NCBI GenBank assembly: GCA_965116465.1 | Contig: OZ220687.1 | Coordinates: 3,162,001 to 3,226,000 of the forward strand | DNA length: 64,000 bases | From: VXNF01 sp965116465 | GTDB lineage: Bacteria; Actinomycetota; Acidimicrobiia; Acidimicrobiales; CATQHL01 | Direction: 5' to 3' | In this document: positions 28,166 through 36,725 of the stretch, piece after piece | How the letters are laid out: each line of letters starts with the position of its first letter | Position numbering within the stretch: position 1 is the first letter of the stretch | Notes under the pieces: generated by a model | The model's database searches: none | What the model saw: only the letters and a program-made list of their open reading frames with translations | Told to the model about the DNA's origin: nothing | Made by a program: the position numbers and the translations under genes

Positions 28166-29080
28166 TTAGTCGTTTCGCAGGAGATCGGGCTCGATATAGA
28201 TCACCTGGCTGATCGGCACGGCCTCGCGCAGGTGGGACTCGGTGGCGTTGATTGCGGCCGCCACCCCGGCCATGTCCAGTCCCGGATCGAACTCGGCCTT
28301 CACGGCCACCAGCAGTTCTTCGGGGCCGAGATGCTGCGTGCGCAAGTGGATGACCCTGCGCACTCCCGGAGCACCCGCCGCCGCCTCCAGGAGCCGGCGG
28401 CGATGCTCGGGCAGCGCACCCTCGCCGATCAGCAGGCTCTTCAATTCGACCGCCAGGAGGATGGCGATCACGCCCAGGAGCGCGCCGATGCAGAGCGTGC
28501 CGATCCCGTCCCAGATGGCGTTGCCGGTGACGTGCGCCAGGACCACGGCCACCAGCGCGATCACCAGGCCCGCCAGGGCGCCGAGGTCCTCGAGGAGGAC
28601 GACGGGCAGTTCCGGGGTCCGGCTGCGGCGGATGAATCGCCACCAGGTCAGCTCGCGCTTCAGCGGGCGCGCCTCGCGGATGGCGGTACGGAACGACAGG
28701 CTCTCCAGCACGATGCCGATGCCGAGGATGAGCACGGCCACCCACAGTCCCTTGATCTCGTGGGGGTGGCGGACCTTGTCGATCCCCTCGTAGACGGCGA
28801 AACCGGCCCCGAGTGTGAATATCACCAGAGCCACGATGAACGACCAGAAGTAGCGCTCGCGCCCGTAGCCGAACGGGTGCTCCGCCGACGGCCGCTTCTC
28901 GGCCCGGCGGACGCCGAGCAGCAGCAGCGCCTGATTGCCGGCGTCGGCGACGGAGTGGATCGCCTCGGCCAGCATGGATGAGGACTGGGTGAAGAAGAAG
29001 CCCACGAACTTGGCCACGGCGATGCCCGAATTGGCCAGCAAGGCGGCGATGACCGACTTCGTCCCTACCTGGGCGGCCAT
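28166..29080 (-). CDS. cation diffusion facilitator (CDF) family transporter, SLC30A9-like
   Basis: A 304-aa membrane transporter with six predicted helices and a cytoplasmic ferredoxin-like C-terminal domain (from about residue 210). The helix-2 metal site HSVAD is present; in helix 5 the usual HxxxD is replaced by LLEDLGAL, the form found in the SLC30A9/ZnT9-like branch. Typical CDFs export Zn2+, Mn2+ or other divalent metals against protons. The substrate cannot be assigned, and the altered site suggests it may not be plain zinc efflux. It starts at ATG 29080; the gene is divergent from the hydratase at 29209. Confidence 0.88.
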   Translation of the reverse strand: MAAQVGTKSVIAALLANSGIAVAKFVGFFFTQSSSMLAEAIHSVADAGNQALLLLGVRRAEKRPSAEHPFGYGRERYFWSFIVALVIFTLGAGFAVYEGIDKVRHPHEIKGLWVAVLILGIGIVLESLSFRTAIREARPLKRELTWWRFIRRSRTPELPVVLLEDLGALAGLVIALVAVVLAHVTGNAIWDGIGTLCIGALLGVIAILLAVELKSLLIGEGALPEHRRRLLEAAAGAPGVRRVIHLRTQHLGPEELLVAVKAEFDPGLDMAGVAAAINATESHLREAVPISQVIYIEPDLLRND

Positions 29081-29208
29081 GCGACCTCTCCGGTACTCGG
29101 ACCCCCTGAGTGCCTACACATGCTCACATCCGTATCACAAAGCGCGCCTCCGGGGGCACAACGGGCAGCCCGGGGCGGCGCAGGTGGCCCGCCCGTTAGG
29201 CTGGCCGC

Positions 29209-30036
29209 ATGCCCGGGGGCAACGGATCGCAGGTCACGAGCCATGTGCGCGTGAGCCGCAACGGCGACATCGGCGAGGTGCTGCTGGACAATCCCGCACG
29301 TCGCAACCCTCTCGGCCTGGCGGTGCTGCGCGATCTCATTACCGCGGTCGGCGGGTTCGGCGCCGACCCCGCCGTGCGGGTGATCGTCATCTCGGGTACG
29401 CCGCCCGCGTTCAGCGCCGGCCACGACCTGGCGGAGATGGTGGGCCGCTCCGACGACTTCTACGACGAGCTGTTCGACGTCTGTTGCGAACTGATGGCGG
29501 TGATCCGCAACGTGCCGCAACCGGTGGTGGCCGCTGTGGACGGCATCGCCACCGCGGCCGGGTGCCAGGTCGTGGCGGCCTGTGACCTGGTCGTGGCGAC
29601 CGAGGGAAGTCGCTTCGCCACGCCGGGCGTTCGCATCGGCCTGTTCTGCTCGGTGCCCATGGTGCCGCTGTCCCGCGCGATCGGGCGCAAGCGGGCGCTG
29701 GAGATGCTGCTGACCGGTGACCCCATCGACGCCGCCACCGCAGCTGACTGGGGGTTGGTGAACCGGGTGGTCCCCGCCGGCGAACTGCAGGAGGCGGTGG
29801 CCGACCTGGCCGGGCGGATCGGTCGCTTCAGCGCAGGCGTGCTGGCGATCGGCAAGCGGGCCTTCTACGAGCAACTCGATCGCGCCGAGCCCGCGGCCTA
29901 CGACTACACGCGCCAGGTCATGGCCGCCAACGCCGCCATGGAGGACGCCCAGGAGGGGATCGGGGCGTTCCTCCAGAAGCGCCCGCCGGTCTGGCCCGCA
30001 CCGCCGGCAGCGGACGGAGATCCGGCGGCGGTGTAG
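29209..30036 (+). CDS. enoyl-CoA hydratase/isomerase family protein (ECHDC3-like)
   Basis: A 275-aa crotonase-fold protein. The first oxyanion-hole segment is AFSAGHDLAEMV, and the second block GIATAAGCQVVAACDLVVAT is followed by RFATPGVRIGLFCSVPMVPL, the pattern of the ECHDC3 branch. In that branch the two catalytic glutamates of true enoyl-CoA hydratases are not both kept, so the reaction is uncertain. ATG 29209. The stop is followed after four bases by the aminopeptidase GTG, so both are co-transcribed. Confidence 0.85.
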   Translation: MPGGNGSQVTSHVRVSRNGDIGEVLLDNPARRNPLGLAVLRDLITAVGGFGADPAVRVIVISGTPPAFSAGHDLAEMVGRSDDFYDELFDVCCELMAVIRNVPQPVVAAVDGIATAAGCQVVAACDLVVATEGSRFATPGVRIGLFCSVPMVPLSRAIGRKRALEMLLTGDPIDAATAADWGLVNRVVPAGELQEAVADLAGRIGRFSAGVLAIGKRAFYEQLDRAEPAAYDYTRQVMAANAAMEDAQEGIGAFLQKRPPVWPAPPAADGDPAAV

Positions 30037-30040
30037 CGGA

Positions 30041-30988
30041 GTGGCCAAGCGCAAACGGCGGCCGCTGGTGCGGTCCGCCTCGGTACGACCGGGCATCGTC
30101 GGGCCGCCCCGACCGGTGCCCCGCCACATCGCCCGCCCGCCGTACGTCGCCAACGCGGGTGGGGAGCCGGGACCGCCACGCATGGCGCCCGTCCGCTCGC
30201 CGGCCGAGATCGAGGCGATGCGCCAGGCCGGGGCGGCGGCCGCCGAGGTCCTGCTCATCGCCGGCGGGCAGGTCGCTCCCGGCGTCACGACCGACGCCAT
30301 CGACGAGGTCGTTCATGCCGAGGTGCTGGCCAGGGGTGCGTACCCGAGCCCGCTCGGCTACCGCACCTTCCCGAAGTCGGTGTGCACGTCGGTCAACGAG
30401 GTCATCTGTCACGGCATCCCCGACAGCCGCCCCCTGGTCGCGGGTGACATCCTGAACATCGACGTCACCGTCTACCTGGACGGTGTGCACGGCGACACCT
30501 CAGCGATGTTCTGCGTGGGCGACGTGGACGCCGCCAGCCGCCGGCTCATCGGTGGAACGCTGCGGGCGCTGCAGGAGGCGATCGGGGTCGTGGCCCCGGG
30601 CGTGCCGGTGAGCGAGATCGGCCGGGCGATCGAAGGAGTGGCGCGCCCGGGAGGGCTCGGCGTGGTGCGCGAGTTCGTGGGCCACGGCGTGGGGACCGAT
30701 TTCCACGGGGATCTGCAGATCCCTCACTATTGCGACCCCCGCAACTCGACGCCGCTGGCCGAGGGCATGACCTTCACGATCGAACCGATGCTCACGCTCG
30801 GGAGCCCGCGGGTGGAGCTGTGGAACGACGGCTGGACGGCTGTGACCGCCGACCGGTCCCGCACCGCCCAGTTCGAGCACACGCTCCTGGTGACCCCCGA
30901 CGGGGTGGAGATCCTCACCGTCACCGCCGACGGCCGCTGCGCACACGACCTCTCGGAGGCGCCGGCGCCGGGCGTGCGGCGAGGGTGA
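30041..30988 (+). CDS. map: type I methionine aminopeptidase with N-terminal extension
   Basis: A 315-aa MetAP that removes initiator methionine. Core motifs from about residue 50: RSPAEIEAMRQAG, TFPKSVCTSVNEVICHGIPD, metal-binding aspartates in LNIDVTVYLDGVHGDTS, the histidine in FVGHGVGTDFH, and glutamates in FTIEPML and QFEHTLLV. The first 45 residues (KRKRRPLVRSASVRPGIVGP, Pro-rich) resemble the N-terminal extension of mycobacterial MapB-type enzymes that may contact the ribosome. GTG 30041 keeps this extension; a start at ATG 30183 would remove it. Confidence 0.93.
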   Translation: MAKRKRRPLVRSASVRPGIVGPPRPVPRHIARPPYVANAGGEPGPPRMAPVRSPAEIEAMRQAGAAAAEVLLIAGGQVAPGVTTDAIDEVVHAEVLARGAYPSPLGYRTFPKSVCTSVNEVICHGIPDSRPLVAGDILNIDVTVYLDGVHGDTSAMFCVGDVDAASRRLIGGTLRALQEAIGVVAPGVPVSEIGRAIEGVARPGGLGVVREFVGHGVGTDFHGDLQIPHYCDPRNSTPLAEGMTFTIEPMLTLGSPRVELWNDGWTAVTADRSRTAQFEHTLLVTPDGVEILTVTADGRCAHDLSEAPAPGVRRG

Positions 30989-30989
30989 T

Positions 30990-31829
30990 CTAGCGGGGGT
31001 CCTCGGGCGTCTCCCACCACCAGGCGAGACCCGAGACGCCCACGCCGGCAGTGGCGACGAGCGCCCCGCCGAAACCGCCGATGAACGCCGTGGCCGGCTC
31101 GCTCTCGGCTGTCACCGCCGCCAGGATGGCCTGCGCATCGTCGGGCGCGCCGGCGTGGACCGCGGCGACGTGCAGGGCGCGGACCTCGGGCGGGCGGCTG
31201 TGGCGCCACTGATCCAGGATTCGACCGTGGGCGCTGGCCGTGTTGCGGCTCGGCAGCAGCCGGCGGATCCGGCCGTCGTGCACGTCGAACATCGGCCGGA
31301 CCCCCAGCCGGTCGCCTGCCCAGCCCGCCATCGCCGGGATCCTCCCGCTTCTCACGAGCTGCTCGAGGCCGCCGAGCACACCGATCAGGCGCGCCCGTGC
31401 GGCGACACGGCGGGCCAGGTCGGCGACCTCGGTCAGGCTGGCGCCGCCTCGTGCGGCAACGGCCGCGGCGTGCGCCGCGAGGGCCTGCGCGCCCGCCGCG
31501 TTGGCGGTGTCCACGACGATCGTCGACCCGCCGGCCTCGCGTGCTCCCAGCACCGCCGCCCGGTGGGAACTCGACAGCTTCTCCGACAGGGTCAGCACGA
31601 GCACTCCGTCGCCGCTCTGGCGCTCGCGCACGGCGCGGGCGAACGCGCCCGGGCTCGGCGCGGCGGTGCTGAGTGTGCCCGCGGCGAGGAGTTGGTGGGG
31701 TGCCAGGGCGTCGTCGGCGATCTCGCTCCCGTCGACGGTCAGCAGGATCGGGACGACGCCGATGTCCAATTCGCGCTGCAGCGACGGTGGGAGCGCTGCG
31801 GCGCTGTCGGTGATGACCGCGACCGTCAC
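30990..31829 (-). CDS. DegV-family fatty-acid-binding protein
   Basis: A 279-aa protein read from GTG 31829 (VTVAVITDSAAALPPSL). ITDSAA, then VVPILLTVDGSEIAD, VLVLTLSEKLSSSHRAA and the C-terminal FIGGFGGALVATAGVG follow the DegV two-domain fold, which binds a fatty acid and in Firmicutes (FakB) presents it to a kinase. No FakA-like kinase is adjacent. It is slightly shorter than usual and divergent in the middle. Its stop is one base from the convergent map gene end, and it is the last gene of the selD-plsY-MFS-degV run. Confidence 0.85.
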   Translation of the reverse strand: MTVAVITDSAAALPPSLQRELDIGVVPILLTVDGSEIADDALAPHQLLAAGTLSTAAPSPGAFARAVRERQSGDGVLVLTLSEKLSSSHRAAVLGAREAGGSTIVVDTANAAGAQALAAHAAAVAARGGASLTEVADLARRVAARARLIGVLGGLEQLVRSGRIPAMAGWAGDRLGVRPMFDVHDGRIRRLLPSRNTASAHGRILDQWRHSRPPEVRALHVAAVHAGAPDDAQAILAAVTAESEPATAFIGGFGGALVATAGVGVSGLAWWWETPEDPR

Positions 31830-31899
31830 CCGGTCACCCCGACGGAGCGGGCGGCCGGTGTGCGAGCGCGCTCGAGGGCCGTACTGCGTGTCCTGCCGT

Positions 31900-33153
31900 T
31901 CATGGGGCGTCGGTGGCGTCGGGATCCCGAGCCGGGCGGATGCGGACCGCTGCAGCGCTGCCCACAACGAGGATTCCCGACGCCAGCAGCACAAGCCTGG
32001 TCCCGCTGAGGGTCCAGGTGTTGAAGATCCTCACCACGTCGAGAGCGTCGCCGATGGCGCCGGCGCCGGCGGCGGCGAGCCCGAGCGCCATCCGGATGAC
32101 CATGTGGAAGGCGGCGAAGGCAACCCCGCGCTCGGAGTCGTCGGTCCCGGATTGCAGCGCGGTCATCCCCGAGGTGAGGGCGACCGTCGCCGCCAGGCCG
32201 AAGCCGAACGCTCCCAGATAGGTCAGCCAGAGCACGGGGCTGAGACTCATGCACGCCACCAGCGCGCCCATCGCGATCGTCCCCAGGCGGGTGACGTCCA
32301 GTAGCGGACCGCTCATCCGGGTCACGAGGATCAGTCCCGCCCCGGCGCCGACGCCGAAGATCGCGATCAGCACCCCGAATTCCAGGGTCGAGGCCTCCAG
32401 TTCCACGCGCACCAGGCTGAGTCCCAGCGAGAAGAGCGCCCCCAGGCCGAGCGCAACGGCGGCGGCGGCGGGCATGATCGTGCGGACGAGGGGGATTTGG
32501 GCCGCGTCCCGCAGGCGTCCGACATCGGTGACGGTCGAGGGGCCGGCCGCCGGCCGGCCGAGCGGTGCCATCCGGGCGATGAGCAGGGCCGAGACCAGGT
32601 AGGTGAGCGCATCGATCCAGAACACGACGGCGTGCGGGCGGGACGCAAGCCAACCCTCGTCCGCGAACGGCAGCAGGGTGAGCACGGCGAAGGCGCCCGC
32701 GCCGACGGGGATGCTCCCGAACGACGATCCCAGCATCAGGCTGTTCGCCGTGGGCAGGTCGTCGGCTTCGGCCAACTCCGGCACGGCGGCGTCGCGGGCG
32801 GACAGGAAGATGACGCTCGCCGCCTCCAGGACGAACGCCCACAGGTAGATCCACCAGAGCTGGGCGATGAGGGGGATGATCGCCACGATCCCCAGTCGCA
32901 GGAGGTCCGTCGCCAGCATGGTGCGGCGCCGGTCCCAGCGCAGCGACACCCTGGCGGCCACCGTGCCGCCGAGGGCGGCCGGCAGCAGCCGCAGCGTGAG
33001 GATGCCGCCCACGGCACTGGTCGAGGACGTCACCTCCCAGGCCAGCGCCATGAGCGCGAACGTGGCCATCCAGTCTCCCAGGCCCGAGACGCCCTGGCCG
33101 ATGAGCAGCCGCCGGAAGTCGCCGCCGCGCAGGACGCGGCGCAGCGAACTCAT
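31900..33153 (-). CDS. MFS transporter (MFS_3/EntS-like)
   Basis: A 417-aa major facilitator with twelve predicted helices. The start region RRVLRGGDFRRLLIGQGVSG, followed by LGDWMATFALMALAWEV, is typical of the MFS_3 group (enterobactin exporter-like and macrolide-efflux-like proteins). LRWDRRRTMLATDLLRLG is the loop 2-3 signature. ATG 33153 is preferred because a G-rich ribosome site (CGGGGGGGACGCC) precedes it; a GTG at 33216 would add 21 residues and overlap plsY. Substrate unknown; no siderophore genes nearby. Confidence 0.85.
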   Translation of the reverse strand: MSSLRRVLRGGDFRRLLIGQGVSGLGDWMATFALMALAWEVTSSTSAVGGILTLRLLPAALGGTVAARVSLRWDRRRTMLATDLLRLGIVAIIPLIAQLWWIYLWAFVLEAASVIFLSARDAAVPELAEADDLPTANSLMLGSSFGSIPVGAGAFAVLTLLPFADEGWLASRPHAVVFWIDALTYLVSALLIARMAPLGRPAAGPSTVTDVGRLRDAAQIPLVRTIMPAAAAVALGLGALFSLGLSLVRVELEASTLEFGVLIAIFGVGAGAGLILVTRMSGPLLDVTRLGTIAMGALVACMSLSPVLWLTYLGAFGFGLAATVALTSGMTALQSGTDDSERGVAFAAFHMVIRMALGLAAAGAGAIGDALDVVRIFNTWTLSGTRLVLLASGILVVGSAAAVRIRPARDPDATDAP

Positions 33154-33193
33154 GGCGTCCCCCCGGTGGCCGCGGCGCTCGACCGACCCCGTC

Positions 33194-33952
33194 TCATGGC
33201 GCACCGTCGTTGTCACAGAGCAGGCGCTGCAGCGCGATGCGCGCCCGCCGACCTGCCGGAGGCATGGTGTTGTTGGCGGTGAGCCGCTTCAGCAGCATCG
33301 GTGCCACGACCACGGTGCCCGCCAGCGCGGCGTCGCGCCCGCCCCAGGCGAGTGCCAGCAGCGGCAGCGCCGCCATGGCGCCGAAGGACACCAGCCCCGT
33401 CTGGCGGACCAACCTGCCGACGGCCAGTCCGGCAAGCAGCAGCACGGCCCCCGGCCAGTAGACGACCGCCAGCGCCCCCATGGCCGGGGAGACGCCACGC
33501 CCCCCTGCGCCCCGCAGGAACGGTGACCAGTTGTGCCCGGCGACGGCGGCGCCGGCGGCCAGAGCGCCCACCACGGGGGCCGAACCCGCGGCGAGGACCC
33601 CCGGAGCGGCCTTGGCGACGTCCATGATCCCGCCGACCGCGAGGGGAACGAACCCGGCCACGCGGTACAGCGCCGTGCCCGACACGGTGCCGCCGCCGAC
33701 GGACCGCAGGTCGGTCTCGGCGACCGACTGTGCCAGAAGGTTGGAGAACGGGATCGCACCCAGCGCGAAGGAGACGATCACGATCCGGGCTCCCTGTGCG
33801 ACCAGATAGTCCTCCTTCACGAGCAGCGAAGCCGACGACAGCAGCACCACGACCGCCGCCACCAGGACCGCAAGGCGACCGGCGGTGGTACGCACACGGC
33901 GGCTCCCGGCCGCGCCGCAGGCTGTGGATCGTCCCGCGCCGGGGCTGCTCAC
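33194..33952 (-). CDS. plsY: PlsY-like glycerol-3-phosphate acyltransferase, divergent
   Basis: A 252-aa membrane protein with the PlsY layout: multiple hydrophobic helices and the motif-3-like HNWSPFLRGAGGRGVSPAMG, where canonical PlsY has GHxxPxxxxFKGGKGVAT. Motif 1 is altered: RSVGGGTVSGTALYRVAG in place of GSGNxGATNxxR, losing the asparagines. Canonical PlsY transfers acyl from acyl-phosphate to glycerol-3-phosphate. With these changes it may be a paralogue of uncertain activity. Its GTG 33952 shares GTGA with the selD stop. A distinct housekeeping acyltransferase would be expected elsewhere. Confidence 0.7.
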   Translation of the reverse strand: MSSPGAGRSTACGAAGSRRVRTTAGRLAVLVAAVVVLLSSASLLVKEDYLVAQGARIVIVSFALGAIPFSNLLAQSVAETDLRSVGGGTVSGTALYRVAGFVPLAVGGIMDVAKAAPGVLAAGSAPVVGALAAGAAVAGHNWSPFLRGAGGRGVSPAMGALAVVYWPGAVLLLAGLAVGRLVRQTGLVSFGAMAALPLLALAWGGRDAALAGTVVVAPMLLKRLTANNTMPPAGRRARIALQRLLCDNDGAP

Positions 33953-35007
33953 GACCCGAGCACCAACTCGATTCGCCCCGCGGGTACCGAGCCGGTGGTC
34001 TCGCCGATGACTGCGGCGGTGTGACCGGCTGCGACGAGGGCGTCGGTGAGGTCATCGGCGACGGCGCCGGTGCACGCCAGGAGCAGGCCGCCGGAGGTCT
34101 GCGGGTCGGCCAATATGTTCAGGAGCGCCGCGTCGGGCTCTCCAGGGCGGGCCTGGAGGTGGCTCCGGACCGCAGCGACGTTGCGGCCGGTCCCTCCGGG
34201 GACATGGCCGGCGGCGGCCAGGGCGGTGACCTCGGGCAGCAGCGGAACCTCTGCGGTGTGCACGACGGCGCCGGTCCCGCTGGCCGCGCACATCTCCTGG
34301 AGATGCCCGAGCAGGCCGAATCCGGTCACGTCGGTTGCACCCGTGACCCCCGCCTCGACGGCCAGGGCCGAGGCCGTGTCGTTGAGCCGGGTCATCTCCG
34401 CCACCGCGGCCTCCAGGGCGCTCCCCGGCAGGGCGGGGTCGCCGGGCGGCAGGCGCTTGTGCGCGGTCGTGATGATGCCGGCGCCCAGAGGCTTGGTGAG
34501 GACGAGGCTCCGGTCCGGCTCGGCGCCCCCGCAGAGCATCAGCCGGTCGGCCTGCACCTCGCCGGTCACCGCCTGGCCGTACATCGGCTCGGGCCCGTCG
34601 GTCGTGTGGCCGCCGACCACCTGCCAGCCGCCCTGGCGGGCCATCGCCGCGCCGCCGCCCAGCACGGCGGACAGCAGGTCCAGCGGCAGACGATCCTGCG
34701 GCCACACGACGAGGTTGAGCGCGAACAGGGGGCGCCCCCCCATGGCGTAGACGTCGCTGGCGGCGTTGGCGGCGGCGATCCGGCCCCAGGTCTCGGCATC
34801 GTCGGTGACCGGCGGGAAGAAATCCACCGTCGAGACCAGGGCGCGCCCGTCCGGCCGGCGCCAAACGGCGGCGTCGTCCCCGGTGCCGATCAGCAGATCG
34901 GGGTGAGCGTGCGTTGGGAGCGAGCGCAGGACCTGCGCCAGGTCATGGGGACCGAGCTTGCCGGCTCAACCCGCGCCGTGGCTGTACTGCGTCAAGCGGT
35001 AACTCAT
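33949..35007 (-). CDS. selD: selenophosphate synthase SelD, itself a selenoprotein (in-frame UGA)
   Basis: Makes selenophosphate from selenide and ATP, the selenium donor for selenocysteine and selenouridine. From ATG 35007 the frame reads MSYRLTQYSHGAG, then TGA at 34966-34968, then AGKLGPHDLAQVL and on without interruption to 33949: 352 aa if UGA is selenocysteine 14. E. coli SelD has RLTQYSHGAGCGCKISP here, so UGA replaces catalytic Cys17; Cys19 becomes Gly and the essential Lys20 is kept. Downstream are ISDxYAMGG-like SDVYAMGGRPLFALN and DPQTSGGLL. A conventional reading would start only at GTG 34827 and lose the active site. A hairpin follows the UGA. plsY overlaps its stop. No selA, selB or tRNA-Sec was found in the window. 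Confidence 0.9.
34930..34944 (-). promoter_or_regulatory. candidate bacterial SECIS hairpin in selD
   Basis: On the minus strand GACCTG-GCG-CAGGTC forms a perfect 6-bp stem with a GCG loop, beginning 21 bases after the UGA. Bacterial SECIS elements are small hairpins a short way downstream of the Sec codon with a G early in the loop, so position and shape fit. Binding by SelB is not tested. Confidence 0.6.
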
Positions 35008-35042
35008 AAGGAGGTCTCGTGTCGAGTCGCGTATCCGGGCAT

Positions 35043-35058
35043 GGCGGGGTGCCCCGCC
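35043..35058. other. GC hairpin between fpg and selD
   Basis: GGCGGGGTGCCCCGCC can pair as a 6-7 bp stem in the 159-bp gap between the fpg stop and the selD start. It could attenuate or terminate fpg transcripts before selD; no U-tract follows. Confidence 0.4.
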
Positions 35059-35166
35059 GCCTTCAACGCTAGTTCTCGTCACCCGGCGCGGCCGTACCGG
35101 TCCATGTGCCAATCGCGGTGGCCCCGATCCGCCGCCATGGACAAGTCGGTCGGTGTCTGCGTTCGT

Positions 35167-35967
35167 TCAGAGTTGGCAGGCCGGGCAGTAGGTGGTGTTG
35201 CGGGCGTCGAGGACGCGGCTTCGCAACTCGGCGTCGCAGCGGCGGCAGGGTTCGCCGCCGCGGCCGTAGCAGTCCAGGTGGGCGTAGTTCTCGCCGCCGG
35301 GTCCCAACAGCGTGCGGTAGTCGCGGAAGGTGGTGCCGCGGTGGGCGATGGCCTGACGCAAGACGTCCGGGATCGCGGCGTGAAGCGCGGCCGCCTCGGC
35401 GCGGGTGATCCGGCGTTTCGCCGGGTTGATGCGGGCCCGCCAGAGCGCCTCGTCGGCGTAGATGTTGCCGAGACCCGCAACCGGGCGCTGGCTGAGCAAC
35501 TGCGTCTTTACCCGGCGCCGGCTCTGCCGCAGCGCCGACCAGAGTCCCTCCGCGCTGAACCCCTCGTCCAGCGGTTCGGGGCCCAGCTGCGCCAGGGTTG
35601 GGATCGTGTCGTAGCAGCCCGCCGGGACGACCCTCACCCTCCCGAACCGGCGCACGTCGTGCAACTCGAGCGCCGCACCGTCGTCGAGGACCCACCAGGC
35701 CCGCACGTAGTGGTCGCTGGGCACCCCGGCGGCGGCGAACTGCAGGCGCCCCGTCATACCCAGGTGCAGCACCAGCTCGCGGGCATCACTCAGCGAGATG
35801 ATCAGGTACTTGCCCCGGCGGACCACGGCGCCGACCGTCGCGCCGGCGACGTCTCGCGCCGGAAGGAACTTCTCCGAGGGGTGACTGGAGGCCTCGACGA
35901 TGTGGTGCCCCACCAGTCGCGGTGCCAACTGGCGGCGGATCGTCTCGACCTCGGGCAGCTCAGGCAC
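35167..35967 (-). CDS. mutM: formamidopyrimidine-DNA glycosylase (Fpg/MutM)
   Basis: A 266-aa base-excision repair enzyme that removes 8-oxoguanine and FapyG and nicks by beta/delta elimination. The start GTG 35967 gives the obligatory PELPEVET N-terminus, with catalytic Pro2 and Glu3 after Met removal. VVRRGKYLIISL carries the conserved Lys region, LHLGMTGRL and HDVRRFGRV the DNA contacts, LGNIYADEALWRARINP the H2TH, and the C-terminal zinc finger is CRRC...CPAC. Length is normal. It could be Nei-like, but PELPEVE and the finger favour Fpg. It is transcribed towards selD. Confidence 0.93.
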   Translation of the reverse strand: MPELPEVETIRRQLAPRLVGHHIVEASSHPSEKFLPARDVAGATVGAVVRRGKYLIISLSDARELVLHLGMTGRLQFAAAGVPSDHYVRAWWVLDDGAALELHDVRRFGRVRVVPAGCYDTIPTLAQLGPEPLDEGFSAEGLWSALRQSRRRVKTQLLSQRPVAGLGNIYADEALWRARINPAKRRITRAEAAALHAAIPDVLRQAIAHRGTTFRDYRTLLGPGGENYAHLDCYGRGGEPCRRCDAELRSRVLDARNTTYCPACQL

Positions 35968-36308
35968 CGCGGCACCTGCTGACCCCGCCGGGTGGGCTGT
36001 GGTTATGGAGGACTCGCCTCGCCCGCTCCGAGTGTCCGAAGCGAGCCGATGATCGGTATCGTTCCACGAACGAGCAGTATGCCTCTCAGAGCCGAACCGG
36101 TAGACCGCAGCGGAGGCTGCGATCCAGCGCCCCGAGGCTCCGTGACCGCGAGCGCGCGACTTCTTGCGAAGGTCCCCTTCAGCGTTGCCTTCGCGTCTTC
36201 GAAAGTTGGCAGGGTGATTCCGCGGTCGCCAACTGCAGGAACCGGGCACCCGGCGCCGGCCGATCGATGGTCGGCAGCCATGAGCGCCCGGTTCGGATCC
36301 GGAGGAAC
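35968..36308. other. 341-bp gene-free region at the edge of the low-GC stretch
   Basis: No credible coding sequence on either strand. It contains a perfect inverted repeat TCGTTC-CAC-GAACGA at 36059-36073, a possible operator for the divergent operon that starts at 36309, and base composition falls from here to about 44.6 kb. GGAGGAAC at 36301-36308 is the ribosome site of the next gene. Confidence 0.5.
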
Positions 36309-36725
36309 GTGCCCCGTACCTACTACAACGAGTTCCCGGCGTGGCTGCGGACAGAACTTGCAGCGGCTGAACGTGCTGGGATTACGGCTGCCCGAGTGCC
36401 AAGCGCCGAATTCGATGCACTCGCGGTTCAAGGAGAACGGATGATCTATGTCGTTGCTGGGGGGACGCTATTCGTGGCTCCCCGCTTTGCAGGGGGCGAG
36501 GAAATCACGCATGCGGCACTAGCCCACGGAGGTCCTGTGCAAGCGGCAGGAGAACTTGAGGTGGTCCGGTGCGGGGAGGACACGACCGTGATCCACCTCG
36601 ACAATAGGAGCGGCCACTACCTCCCAGACTCCGGGAGCCTCAGACTCGCGGGGGAGACTCTCGAGGCGCTGGGATTGCGGGTGAATCCGGACGGTGTTCA
36701 TCCTCACGGTCAGGATGCGCCATGA
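36309..36725 (+). CDS. 138-aa protein, partner of the 1463-aa protein
   Basis: Not recognised with certainty. It reads from GTG 36309 (PRTYYNEFPAWLRTELAAAE), choosing this start for GGAGGAAC directly upstream. The second half has beta-type segments (MIYVVAGGTLFVAPRF), then ITHAALAHGGPVQAAGELEV and IHLDNRSGHYLPDSGS before a final helix-strand. This motif set (H, GxPVxAAGE, NRSGHYxP) looks like a small alpha/beta domain; I have the impression of having seen it next to large prokaryotic conflict proteins, but cannot name a family. Its stop overlaps the next ATG (ATGA), so the two are one operon and probably one system. Confidence 0.75.
   Translation: MPRTYYNEFPAWLRTELAAAERAGITAARVPSAEFDALAVQGERMIYVVAGGTLFVAPRFAGGEEITHAALAHGGPVQAAGELEVVRCGEDTTVIHLDNRSGHYLPDSGSLRLAGETLEALGLRVNPDGVHPHGQDAP

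Noticed and set aside
33949..34827. SelD as a pseudogene or as a short protein starting at GTG 34827
   Set aside because: The upstream frame matches SelD precisely with a single UGA exactly at the catalytic Cys position and no other lesion, which fits selenocysteine much better than decay or a truncated start.
35008..35110. possible tRNA-Sec next to selD (GGAGGTCTCG..., CTTCAAC)
   Set aside because: The CTTCAAC triplet context resembles a Sec anticodon loop, but the flanking bases do not pair, and no T-arm or matching acceptor 3' end is present.
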